A stretch of DNA of 9,791 bases. Source: an uncultured Bacteroidota bacterium. GTDB lineage: Bacteria > Bacteroidota > Bacteroidia > Chitinophagales > Chitinophagaceae. The notes beneath the pieces are model-generated. The model did no database searches, was not told the origin of the DNA, and saw only the letters and a list, made by a program, of their open reading frames with translations. Every line of letters starts with the position of its first letter. Positions within the stretch are counted from its first letter, which is position 1. This document shows positions 1 to 6,942 of the stretch, one piece after another. The DNA is taken from the NCBI GenBank assembly GCA_903905685.1, contig CAIVHI010000425.1, forward strand, positions 1 to 9,791, given 5' to 3'. Made by a program: the position numbers and the translations under genes.

Positions 1-97
1 ACGGCGGGTACAGGTCAACGACTCCGAACACTTCCTATCCGAAATCAACAGGAAAACCAAAAACATCCTAGCCAAACTCAAAATATCTATTACCTAA
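1..97 (+). CDS. Possible 3' end of a plus-strand gene (C-terminal 31 residues)
   Basis: The frame beginning at base 2 stays open to a TAA at 95-97 and gives a lysine-rich hydrophilic tail ending in LAKLKISIT. The frame starting at base 3 is also blocked by a stop inside this stretch, whereas the frame starting at base 1 runs on past 97 to a stop near 150. The tail has the look of a helical C-terminus, and its stop overlaps a small hairpin shared with the converging CDGSH gene, as expected for the end of a real gene. No family can be recognised from 31 residues, and the start lies outside the window. It could equally be chance open frame. Confidence 0.3.
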   Translation, partial: RRVQVNDSEHFLSEINRKTKNILAKLKISIT

Positions 98-111
98 ACC
101 CATCTGGGTTT
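96..111. terminator. Small hairpin between converging genes
   Basis: AAACCC (96-101), loop ATCT, GGGTTT (106-111) form a perfect 6-bp stem. It lies 26 nt beyond the stop of the CDGSH gene on the minus strand and overlaps the stop of the possible plus-strand gene. The flanks are AT-rich but there is no clean T-tract on either side, so a bidirectional terminator is only a modest inference. Confidence 0.35.
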
Positions 112-136
112 GAGATTAATATATTTACATTTTTCA

Positions 137-361
137 TTACGCCTTCTTAGGTGGTAGTGCAAACGCTGCTGCTTCGTGCTCGAAGCAACCGTTGTGTGCG
201 CCGTCGCAGAAGGGTTTGTTTTTGGAGTGGCCGCAACGGCACAGTCCTACTACTGTCCTACCGGCCAAATCGTAGGTGTTGCCGTTCCTGTCGCAAATTT
301 CGAAGTCGCCTTCAATCTTCAATGAGCCGTTGTTGTTCACGGTTATCTTGGTGGTTGCCAT
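137..361 (-). CDS. CDGSH iron-sulfur domain protein
   Basis: This 74-residue soluble protein has no signal peptide or membrane segment. Residues 41-56 carry the full CDGSH signature: Cys41-x-Cys43, Cys52-Asp-Gly and His56 (CRCG...PFCDGAH). These are the three cysteines and one histidine that hold a [2Fe-2S] cluster in the mitoNEET/NAF-1 family. The middle Ser of the name-giving motif is Ala55, a common variant. The length is normal for a bacterial single-motif member. Known members are small redox or Fe-S carrier proteins; the exact partner in bacteria is mostly unknown. The gene lies 68 nt downstream of the multicopper oxidase on the same strand, with its own predicted promoter between them. 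It may therefore be expressed both by read-through and independently. The ATG has no Shine-Dalgarno sequence, only an A-rich leader. Confidence 0.9.
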   Translation of the reverse strand: MATTKITVNNNGSLKIEGDFEICDRNGNTYDLAGRTVVGLCRCGHSKNKPFCDGAHNGCFEHEAAAFALPPKKA

Positions 362-372
362 AAGTTTAGATG

Positions 373-391
373 TTGTAGTGCAATACTACGA
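373..391. repeat. Dyad symmetry over the CDGSH promoter
   Basis: GTAGT (375-379), GCAAT, ACTAC (385-389) form a perfect 5-bp inverted repeat. With a G-T pair at 374/390 and a T-A pair at 373/391 it extends to 7 bp. It overlaps the predicted -7 element of the minus-strand promoter. It could be an operator half-site pair, a small RNA hairpin at the 5' end of the transcript, or chance. Confidence 0.35.
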
Positions 392-410
392 TTCTTTCCC
401 GTTTCTGCAA
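381..410 (-). promoter_or_regulatory. Predicted Bacteroidota-type promoter for the CDGSH gene
   Basis: Read on the minus strand, TTG (plus 408-410) is followed by exactly 19 nt and then TAGTATTG (plus 381-388). The latter differs at one position from the Bacteroidota -7 consensus TAnnTTTG. The start codon at 361 lies about 20 nt beyond the -7 box, which leaves a short leader. Position and spacing are convincing; the -7 match is imperfect. Confidence 0.45.
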
Positions 411-429
411 CCACCGGAGCCCAATGCCG

Positions 430-2127
430 TTAATCTATTAGGAGTCGTTTTACGGTGCTGCCGGTCGCAGTCGTCAGCGTAACCATATATACACCGCGAG
501 GCCATTGCGATACGTTTATGGCCGTAGCACCGTCTACATGGCCCGAATAAACAGACCCGCCAATAATCGTTGCGATTTGCACATCGGCCCAGGCTCCTGG
601 CCGATTCAATTTAAGGTTCAATTGCCTGTTGGCCGGGTTTGGGAATAGGGCTACTTCATCCGTACGGTTCACGGTTTGCACCCCTTGTCCATAATCTCCC
701 ACCAAAAACTGCCCCATCATGCCATCGTCTTCATGCATTAAAATATGGCAGTGATACATGTAGGGCGTAGTGGTGTCGGCAAAATCTTCAAATTTCATGA
801 TTATCCGCACCGTTTCGCCCGGCTGTATCAAAACTACGTCCTTCCTGCCACGCTCTACTGTGTCGGGTGGGTTGCCGTTGCGGTCAAGGATGTAGAAGTG
901 GCAATCGTGGATGTGGAAAGGGTGGGCAACCATGGTACTGTCCATTAGCGTCCAGATTTCGACATTGTTGAGCGGAATCCTGTAGTCTATCCTGTTCATG
1001 TCGAACAGGTTGCGATTGAAGTAGAATGGTCCGTCCATCACCATCATGCTGTCTGCAGTCATGTGAATGGTTCGGGTGGCATTTGCAGAGCTCGCGGCGT
1101 AGGGTGTATCAGTAACCAGCGTAGCCGGTACCGTAGTTAGGGGTGCGGCCGTCGGCCCACCTACATTGATTTGCAATATATTGAAGTCGAGCCCATTAAG
1201 TGGACTGTTCATGAGCGGACTGCCGGGCGGCATGGGCATCGTGGGGCCGCCTTGAATGCCCATCGGCAACTCCGATGCGTAACTCATCAAGTAAATGGTT
1301 TGGCCTTCCATGCCTCCCAAATTCAACAACAATTCGGCGCGCTCGCCCGGCGACAAACGGATACGGGTAGTGGCAATCGGCGCAGGCAGCAGGCCGTTGT
1401 CGTTACCAATAAGGTTGAAGGTATGGTTTGCCGTAAACCCAAAATTGAAAGTCCGCTCTCCCGACGCGTTCAGCAGCCGCATCCTGACCACTTGCGCCGG
1501 CATGGTCACATACGGACTGTCGGTGCCGTTTACCAAAACGACGCTGTCCACCATGCCCTTTGGCATAAATCGGTTTTGACTGTCAAGCTCCACCGACTGC
1601 ACGATAATCGGGAAATCGTCCAGACCATAACGTCGTGGCAGGGGTAGGGCCGCCTCCTCGGCATCCCGAATTATGATGAGTCCCGCAGCACCCTTGATGG
1701 CTTGCTCGGCAGTCTTCATCATCATATGCGGGTGATACCAATAGGTTGAGGCCCGGTTGCGCACCACGAATTTTGGCGTCCAAGACTCGCCGTCCATTAT
1801 CATGCTGTAGGGTCCACCGTCGTTTCGGGGGGCCACATGCAGCCCGTGCCAATGCATGGTGGTGGTGTCGCCCATGTGGTTGTTCACGGTAAGGGCAACG
1901 CTGTCGCCTTTATTGAGCAGCAGCGTAGGCCCCAAGTATTTTTGGCTGTTGATGCCGAAGGTAGGGGTAAGTGGTCCTGCGAAAAATGCAACACTGTCCG
2001 TATGGACGGTCAGTGAAATGGCAGTGCCTGAAAGCGTATCGGGTATCGACAGTGCATGTTGAGCACTACAGTGGGCCGCGCAGGCCATTGCCACGCCTCC
2101 CAATATCCTTTTCCAGTGAACTGCCAT
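430..2127 (-). CDS. Secreted multicopper oxidase (CueO/bilirubin-oxidase-like) with T9SS sorting domain
   Basis: This 565-residue exported oxidase has a probable signal peptide at residues 1-22 (KR near the start, then a small hydrophobic core ending CSA-Q). All copper sites are present: H92-W-H94 and H132-P-H134; H402-P-F-H405-I-H407; and H459-C460-H461 with H465 and M470 (HCHILMH...GMM). By family knowledge H402, C460, H465 and the axial Met470 bind type 1 copper, and the other eight histidines bind the trinuclear centre that reduces O2 to water. A Met/Pro-rich stretch at about 288-306 recalls the methionine-rich segments of cuprous oxidases, so Cu(I) detoxification or metal oxidation is plausible. 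The true substrate is not determined. Residues ~490-565 form a T9SS type A sorting domain (FPNP at 495-498, GVYMV at 545-549), so surface attachment or release is expected. It starts 14 nt after the upstream secreted-protein gene and is probably co-transcribed with it. Confidence 0.93.
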   Translation of the reverse strand: MAVHWKRILGGVAMACAAHCSAQHALSIPDTLSGTAISLTVHTDSVAFFAGPLTPTFGINSQKYLGPTLLLNKGDSVALTVNNHMGDTTTMHWHGLHVAPRNDGGPYSMIMDGESWTPKFVVRNRASTYWYHPHMMMKTAEQAIKGAAGLIIIRDAEEAALPLPRRYGLDDFPIIVQSVELDSQNRFMPKGMVDSVVLVNGTDSPYVTMPAQVVRMRLLNASGERTFNFGFTANHTFNLIGNDNGLLPAPIATTRIRLSPGERAELLLNLGGMEGQTIYLMSYASELPMGIQGGPTMPMPPGSPLMNSPLNGLDFNILQINVGGPTAAPLTTVPATLVTDTPYAASSANATRTIHMTADSMMVMDGPFYFNRNLFDMNRIDYRIPLNNVEIWTLMDSTMVAHPFHIHDCHFYILDRNGNPPDTVERGRKDVVLIQPGETVRIIMKFEDFADTTTPYMYHCHILMHEDDGMMGQFLVGDYGQGVQTVNRTDEVALFPNPANRQLNLKLNRPGAWADVQIATIIGGSVYSGHVDGATAINVSQWPRGVYMVTLTTATGSTVKRLLID

Positions 2128-2141
2128 TTGCGAGAGATGGT

Positions 2142-3035
2142 TTATCGAACCTCCATTGTCTTCGTGATTACCGAATAACCGGCCGATAACTTGACGAAAT
2201 AAAGTCCGGGGACCAGTGGTTTGGTATTCAATGTAATTGAATTGATTCCTGCTTGGGTATGCCCAATTTTAGAAAGTACCAATTGGCCCGTTGCCGTAGT
2301 GACGTTGATGGAGAAGTTCGAACCCTCTGCGGTTGTAAATTCGATATGTGCTTCGCCGTTGGTTGGGTTGGGAAAAATGGCAACAGCCTCAATAGCCAAG
2401 CCGAGATTATGCACTGCCGTGGGTACCGTTCCGGATAAGGCCAAATTGTCGGCCCACAGGTAATCGCCGGCAGCCGGGGTGGTTCCGCTGGCGGAAAGGA
2501 AAATCATGGCACTGTCTGACGTAGAATCGGACACGTAGCTCAGTGGAATGCTGAACGGTGCCCAAGCCATAGCCATTCCTGCTAACGTGTGGTCTGTGAA
2601 CGATACGGTATCCCTGTGGTTCGTCATGGTGTTCCATTTAGTGAGCAAAACGGCGATGTGCCCGCTGGAACTCCCCATGGCCATATATTGCCATTCACCC
2701 GTTAGGAAGGCGGGACGGCCGGCATAAGCAAATCCCGATGCCGGCAAATGGGTAGTGGCATCGAGTTTTCCCGAGACGGCAATGCCCGGTACCACCCCGA
2801 AACCGGTAACCGATTGCGAACTGAGCTTCACCGAATACATGCCGCTAAAGCCGGGCGTTTTTTGTGAACACGTATAGACGGAGGCCAAGCTCGTGAGAGA
2901 GTCCAAATTGTCCCAACCGTCGGGCGTGGAATAGGCACCATGGCTTGTCCAAGATTCGAACCCGGCATTGGGTATCTGCGCCGATGCGGCACCACAAAGC
3001 AACAACGATATTCCAACCGTAAAAAGCGTTTTCAT
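2142..3035 (-). CDS. T9SS-sorted secreted protein of unknown function
   Basis: From the first ATG this is 297 residues. An upstream TTG at 3056 would add seven residues but falls inside the promoter -7 box, so the ATG at 3035 is preferred. Residues 1-19 form a clear signal peptide ending ASA-Q. The mature N-terminus (IPNAGFESW, then TPDGWDN at about 37-43) resembles the opening of beta-sandwich/carbohydrate-binding-like modules common in Bacteroidota secreted proteins. D191-YLWADN-L fits the strand that usually closes such a module. Residues ~215-297 form a T9SS type A sorting domain (FPNP at 221-224, PGLYFVKL near 276-283). No catalytic motif is evident, so adhesion or glycan binding is only a guess. 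It heads the transcription unit that continues into the multicopper oxidase. Confidence 0.85.
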   Translation of the reverse strand: MKTLFTVGISLLLCGAASAQIPNAGFESWTSHGAYSTPDGWDNLDSLTSLASVYTCSQKTPGFSGMYSVKLSSQSVTGFGVVPGIAVSGKLDATTHLPASGFAYAGRPAFLTGEWQYMAMGSSSGHIAVLLTKWNTMTNHRDTVSFTDHTLAGMAMAWAPFSIPLSYVSDSTSDSAMIFLSASGTTPAAGDYLWADNLALSGTVPTAVHNLGLAIEAVAIFPNPTNGEAHIEFTTAEGSNFSINVTTATGQLVLSKIGHTQAGINSITLNTKPLVPGLYFVKLSAGYSVITKTMEVR

Positions 3036-3053
3036 TTTTGAAGTGTTGAAACG

Positions 3054-3061
3054 CAAATATA
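3054..3061 (-). promoter_or_regulatory. Predicted -7 element for the secreted protein/oxidase operon
   Basis: On the minus strand this reads TATATTTG, an exact match to the Bacteroidota -7 consensus TAnnTTTG. It lies 18 nt before the ATG at 3035, so transcription would start only about 10 nt before the start codon. No convincing TTG lies 19-21 nt upstream; the nearest is 14 nt away. The -33 half of the promoter is therefore weak or absent. Confidence 0.5.
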
Positions 3062-3152
3062 GCGGATTCTAGGGCCAATCATGCCGCATCCGATGCAGGG
3101 CAATCGCAATATGGCAATCGAAAAAAAACAAATTGTCACGTCCGTTACCGCA

Positions 3153-5561
3153 TCAATCATCACCATTGGCCAAATCCGTCGCAATGAAGGCTGCCCTTTT
3201 GGGTGCAGGAGCCTCGGAAACCCAACCCTTGACACTCTTCCAAAGTTGCCTGGTGAGGATGTCGTCAGGAATACGGTCGGGTGCCGAAAGGTCCAACTCG
3301 AAGTTTTCATCGATCCGGTTGTTGAGAGCCGTGTTTATTTCATCCATATCTACCGTCTCCGGCAGCAGCAGGTAGGGTTGGTTATCGGGCTGCAGAGTGA
3401 AGCTTTTGTACATTGGCGTGGCCGCCGCGTCATACTGGCTCATAGGTTTTAGTCCCAAAATCAACTCTATGGTGCGCAACATCCCGGTGGTGGAATACAT
3501 GGTGTGGTCCACAAAGTTGCGTTTCACAAACGGACCCGCAACATAGGCAGTGCTACGGTGGGCGTCTACGTGGTCGGGCCCATTTTGGGCGTCGTCCTCC
3601 AATATGAATACCGCACAATCGTTCCAAACGTTGCTTTGGGATAGGTGGGCCAATAGTGCCCCAACTGCATAGTCGTTGTCGGCAACGAAGGCGGCAGGCG
3701 TACGCGATTTTTTGTTCAGCCCTGCCGTGTGGTCGCTGGGTAGGTAGACGAGGTTGAGGGCCGGTACGGCATTTATGGCGACAAGGGAGTCGAAGTCTTT
3801 CTCCCAAATTTTTTCGCGATTGACGTCTTTAATACCCAAGTCCCAACCGGGATAGGCCGGGCACATGTGTTTTTTCAAATCGGGAAGGTACACGTTGCCG
3901 TCGTCGTCGGAGAATTCGCCATAGTCGCGGAATGAAATGCCGGCCCGAAGCGCGTAATCCCACAAAAAGCCATCGCGGGGAAGTGCTACGGGCTTATTGG
4001 CAGCATAATCGTAAGTGCCGCCGCGCCCGCCATAATTGGTGGGCCATGTTTTTTCTACATAGTCGTTGGCATATGCCGACATGCTCCAATTGTGCCCATC
4101 GGCACTCACTTCGGCATCCACATAAAAGTTGTCCAAAAGCACAAATTGTTCGGCAATGGCGTGTTGGTTCGGTGTAATGCGCTTTCCGAAAAGTACCAGG
4201 GTGGTGTCGCCATTACCCGTGGGTTCATCTCCCAATACTTGGTCGTAAGTACGGTTTTCTTTAACGATGTAGAAAATGTGCTTGATGGGCGATGGAGCAC
4301 CCACTTTTGTTGGAATGGGATTGCCGGTTTCTCCCATAGCCGTCGTTTCCCTTTGCTTGCTGTATGGGGTATTGGCATACACTTGTTTGGAGTAGGTGGC
4401 GAGTTGCGCCGGTGTAGGGCCGGGTATGATACTGATGGTTCCTTTAAAGAGTCCCCCGATATATTGGTCGTTGTTCTTGTTCGCTTTCTTGTAATTGTCC
4501 TTTTCGTCTTTCTTTGCCGGTTGAGGCCCATTGGGGTTGGCAATCGACTTCGTGCCCTTACCATTCAACACCAATAGGTTTTTGCCCAGGGCGCGCACGC
4601 AGGTAGGGTACCAGCCCGTGGGGACAAACCCTTTTGAAACACTGTGGCCAGGGCGGCCAACGTCGAACACCGACAAACAATTGTTGTCGGCATTGGCAAT
4701 GAATAAAGTTTTGTCGTCGGCCGATAACGCTAAGCTGTTGGTGGTTGAGCCTTGAGGCGCATCGGGATAAAGGGCGGCATTGAGTTGCTCCACCACCTTA
4801 AGGGTGCGCGTGTCCACAATACTCACCGAGTTGTCTATACTGTTTGCTACAAACAAATGGCTTCCGTTTCGGGAAACGGCCATGTCGTTGGGGTTTCTTC
4901 CCACTGTGATGGAGTCGGTAAGGGATTTCCGTTTGGTGTCAACCACCACAACCTTCCCGCCTCCCCAAAGGGAAATATAGAGGCGGCCGCCATCGGGCGA
5001 CAGCGTGCAAGTATATGCCTCAGAGCCCAGTTGCAACCGTTTTGTGATTGCCTTGGTTTTCAGGTCCACGATGTAAAGCGCATTGTCCTCCTTGGTCACT
5101 ACATAAAGCAACTGCCGCTTGTGGTCTATATCCAAGCCTGTAGGGCAAATTTTGTTGGGCCAACGGTCGCCCAACACGATGGAATCCGCCAAAGCCAGAG
5201 TGTCGGCCGAAATTAGGTATTTCCAAATCCGGTTGTCGTTGCCGCCTGCGGCAAATAGAAACTTGCTGTCGCCCGAAAACTTGAGGCCCAACCAGGCTTT
5301 TGCAATTATGGCAGTGTGCAACACCTTGCAGGTGCCCGCGGCGAGCAATTGGATGGACTGGGTGCCGATGCCGTTATTGGTAACCGCGATATATTTTCCG
5401 TTGGGAGACAAAGCCAAATTCAGGGGTAGGTCGCTACCAAGGTCTACCGTACGCCCGGCGGGCGACAACGTCCATCCGTTTGGCAGCAAAGTTTTGGCCG
5501 TTTGTGCTGTCACCAATAATGGCATTATCCCCAACAGTGCAATGACCAATGCTCTTCTCAT
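3153..5561 (-). CDS. Exported YncE-like beta-propeller / phosphoesterase-family fusion protein
   Basis: This 802-residue protein opens with a signal peptide (residues 1-19, RRALVIALLG...VTA-Q). Residues ~40-340 are YVTN/YncE-type beta-propeller repeats, seen as repeated S-x-(N/D)-G-x-x-(L/I)-(Y/F)-(V/I) blades such as LSPNGKYIAV at 51-60, SPDGGRLYIS at 188-197, SRNGSHLFVAN and SADDKTLFIAN. A charged Lys/Asn-rich linker follows at 348-367. Residues ~425-705 match the phosphoesterase family of AcpA and bacterial phospholipase C enzymes: ENRTYDQ at 435-441, SADGHNWS at 486-493, SDHTAG at 609-614, and EDD...DHVDAHRS at 655-670, which should supply metal and phosphate ligands. The domain order matches proteins usually named bifunctional YncE/alkaline-phosphatase-family proteins. 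A role in periplasmic phosphate-ester hydrolysis is likely, but the substrate is unknown. There is no T9SS tail, so it is probably periplasmic or attached differently. Confidence 0.88.
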   Translation of the reverse strand: MRRALVIALLGIMPLLVTAQTAKTLLPNGWTLSPAGRTVDLGSDLPLNLALSPNGKYIAVTNNGIGTQSIQLLAAGTCKVLHTAIIAKAWLGLKFSGDSKFLFAAGGNDNRIWKYLISADTLALADSIVLGDRWPNKICPTGLDIDHKRQLLYVVTKEDNALYIVDLKTKAITKRLQLGSEAYTCTLSPDGGRLYISLWGGGKVVVVDTKRKSLTDSITVGRNPNDMAVSRNGSHLFVANSIDNSVSIVDTRTLKVVEQLNAALYPDAPQGSTTNSLALSADDKTLFIANADNNCLSVFDVGRPGHSVSKGFVPTGWYPTCVRALGKNLLVLNGKGTKSIANPNGPQPAKKDEKDNYKKANKNNDQYIGGLFKGTISIIPGPTPAQLATYSKQVYANTPYSKQRETTAMGETGNPIPTKVGAPSPIKHIFYIVKENRTYDQVLGDEPTGNGDTTLVLFGKRITPNQHAIAEQFVLLDNFYVDAEVSADGHNWSMSAYANDYVEKTWPTNYGGRGGTYDYAANKPVALPRDGFLWDYALRAGISFRDYGEFSDDDGNVYLPDLKKHMCPAYPGWDLGIKDVNREKIWEKDFDSLVAINAVPALNLVYLPSDHTAGLNKKSRTPAAFVADNDYAVGALLAHLSQSNVWNDCAVFILEDDAQNGPDHVDAHRSTAYVAGPFVKRNFVDHTMYSTTGMLRTIELILGLKPMSQYDAAATPMYKSFTLQPDNQPYLLLPETVDMDEINTALNNRIDENFELDLSAPDRIPDDILTRQLWKSVKGWVSEAPAPKRAAFIATDLANGDD

Positions 5562-5650
5562 ATCAACAAATTTGCGAGGTGAAACTACAGGATTTGCCCA
5601 ACAATCGCGGCATTCCGTGTGCCAAGAGCCTGCCGAATTAATGATTTCGT

Positions 5651-5703
5651 AAAATGCAAGGGTGCCCGATTCCGAGATTTGGAACCGGGCACCGCCGCAT
5701 TTT
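5651..5703. terminator. Long composite stem-loop, probable terminator of the aldo/keto reductase gene
   Basis: AAAATGC (5651-5657) pairs with GCATTTT (5697-5703). After a 3/3-nt internal loop, GGTGCCCG (5661-5668) pairs with CGGGCACC (5686-5693). After one A-C mismatch, TTCC pairs with GGAA around the 7-nt loop 5674-5680. The A- and T-runs at the outer ends give a U-run in either orientation, so it can work both ways. On the minus strand it begins 19 nt after the reductase stop codon and lies before the phosphoesterase gene, separating the two units. Confidence 0.8.
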
Positions 5704-5721
5704 TAAGCATCCTCCAGCACA

Positions 5722-6603
5722 TTAGTCCAAGTAGGCCATGTCTTCCGGTGTGAGGTTGACGTCCTTGGCTGCGAGATTTTCAATGAAGTGTGTGAGCCTC
5801 GAGGTTCCCGGGATGGGCAGCATCCATTTTGACTTGTGCATCAGCCAAGCTATGTCTATTTGCGCCTCAGTTGCGCCATATTTATCGGCAATGGTTTTAA
5901 TTCTGGGGTCTTTCTTGTCTAGGGAATTCAATAGGGAGAAATAGGGAATGAGCGGTATCCCGTTTTGTTCGCAGATGTGCAAGAGCTCGCCGCCGCCCCT
6001 GTTTTCGCCATGAGGCGTTTTCAGGGTGGTACGTTGGCCGTGGCCATACATGTTTTCTACGGTGGCCACATTACCCATCGTCATCGCCACTTGCAGTTCC
6101 TCGGGAGTGACGTTGCTCACCCCGAAGTGCAGAATCTTCCCCTCATGTTGCATCTCCAGCATGGTTTCTATGCCCCGTTTGAAGCTGTCGGCATTGTCAC
6201 CAATTACGCGGTAGTGCACCAGCGCAATTTGGTCCAGCTTTAGCGTGCGGCGGTTGATGTCGATGGCCGTCCGCAGATTGTCGGGCGCGAAGAACGGCAC
6301 CCAGCTTTTGTCGGGCCGCCGCGTTGCGCCCACCTTGGTGCAAATCACCAAATTGTCGGTATACGGATACAGTGCTTCTGCAATGAGTCGGTTGGTTACG
6401 TCTTCGCCGTAGTAATCGGCGGTGTCCAAGAAATTGACCCCATGGTGCACGGCGTGTTGCAGAATGTCGAGCGCCTCATTTCGCCTCGGCGGTTCGCCAT
6501 AAATGCCTTCACCGGTAAGGCGCATGGTGCCGTAGCCCGGTCGGTTCACCAAAAGCGGCTGCTTCGTATTGCCGGCAATAGTGATTGTTTTTTCGAGATC
6601 CAT
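5722..6603 (-). CDS. Aldo/keto reductase (YdbC/pyridoxal-reductase-like subgroup)
   Basis: This is a 293-residue cytosolic TIM-barrel oxidoreductase that uses NAD(P)H to reduce carbonyl compounds to alcohols. The catalytic tetrad is complete: D60 and Y65 (DTADYYG), K90 (CTKVG) and H130 (LVHYR). The cofactor-binding tail motif IPGTSR is at 264-269. The opening NRPGYGTMRLTG and the stretch FAPDNLRTAID resemble E. coli YdbC-type enzymes, so pyridoxal or small aldehyde reduction is possible but the substrate is not proven. The length is normal for the family. The first ATG at 6603 was chosen; an upstream TTG (6651) would add 16 residues that do not resemble the family N-terminus. It stands alone on the minus strand, closed by the stem-loop at 5651-5703. 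No consensus -7 box was found upstream, only a near-miss TAATTTG about 35 nt before the start. Confidence 0.92.
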   Translation of the reverse strand: MDLEKTITIAGNTKQPLLVNRPGYGTMRLTGEGIYGEPPRRNEALDILQHAVHHGVNFLDTADYYGEDVTNRLIAEALYPYTDNLVICTKVGATRRPDKSWVPFFAPDNLRTAIDINRRTLKLDQIALVHYRVIGDNADSFKRGIETMLEMQHEGKILHFGVSNVTPEELQVAMTMGNVATVENMYGHGQRTTLKTPHGENRGGGELLHICEQNGIPLIPYFSLLNSLDKKDPRIKTIADKYGATEAQIDIAWLMHKSKWMLPIPGTSRLTHFIENLAAKDVNLTPEDMAYLD

Positions 6604-6725
6604 ATAGCTGTTGTTGAGAATAAACGGTTTTGCCGAGCAAATTATGACCAAAATGCCGAATACGGCTTATGAAGTCATTGCAACTTTTGGGCGGGAGTAG
6701 GGGAAACCCCGAATTAAACCTTCAA

Positions 6726-6755
6726 TTGGGTTTTTCAGGATTATGGTTACCTTTG
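6726..6755 (+). promoter_or_regulatory. Predicted Bacteroidota-type promoter for tRNA-Val
   Basis: TTG (6726-6728), a 19-nt spacer, then TACCTTTG (6748-6755), an exact match to the TAnnTTTG -7 consensus. The mature tRNA begins about 60 nt downstream, leaving a 5' leader to be removed by RNase P. This is the best promoter match in the window. Confidence 0.65.
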
Positions 6756-6815
6756 CGGTCCACAAAAGCACAGCTTAGAATAGCAATTGTGCGTGGTGCC
6801 GCAAGTTCTTTCCCA

Positions 6816-6890
6816 GGAAGTATAGCTCAGTTGGTTTAGAGTATCCCGTTGACATCGGGAAGGTCCGCAGTTCGAGTCCGCGTACTTCCA
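6816..6890 (+). tRNA. tRNA-Val (anticodon GAC)
   Basis: A 75-nt cloverleaf can be folded by hand. The acceptor stem GGAAGTA (6816-6822) pairs perfectly with TACTTCC (6883-6889), with discriminator A6890. The D-stem is GCTC/GAGT with one G-T pair around the AGTTGGTTTA loop. The anticodon stem TCCCG/CGGGA encloses TTGACAT, with GAC at 6851-6853, which reads valine GUC and GUU codons. The variable loop has 5 nt. The T-loop TTCGAGT is canonical. The T-stem CGCAG/CCGCG has an A-C mismatch at its fourth pair (6869/6879). The 3' CCA is not encoded (CCC follows the discriminator), so it must be added after transcription. The gene is single, with its own promoter and terminator. Confidence 0.93.
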
Positions 6891-6912
6891 CCCATAAAAT
6901 TTGAATCATATT

Positions 6913-6942
6913 TGCATCAACCCCCGTTGGTGCATTTTTTTT
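6913..6942 (+). terminator. Rho-independent terminator of tRNA-Val
   Basis: TGCATCAAC (6913-6921), loop CCCC, GTTGGTGCA (6926-6934) form a 9-bp stem with one T-G pair. Eight T residues follow immediately (6935-6942). It sits 22 nt after the tRNA and insulates the restriction-modification gene from tRNA transcription. Confidence 0.88.

Noticed and set aside
1171..1647. 158-residue plus-strand open frame inside the multicopper oxidase gene
   Set aside because: It is an antisense shadow of a gene whose copper-binding motifs are complete; the translation shows no domain.
3122..3145. Terminator after the phosphoesterase gene (minus strand)
   Set aside because: There is a run of eight T on the minus strand, but the sequence before it forms only a weak 5-bp stem with a mismatch, so an intrinsic terminator is not supported.
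5562..5590. Promoter -7 box CAAATTTG just before the phosphoesterase gene
   Set aside because: One mismatch to TAnnTTTG, no TTG at the right spacing, and it would leave almost no leader before the ATG.
6700..6735. Hairpin AAACC...GGTTT followed by T residues upstream of the tRNA
   Set aside because: The stem is only 5 bp, no plus-strand gene precedes it, and it overlaps the predicted -33 element.
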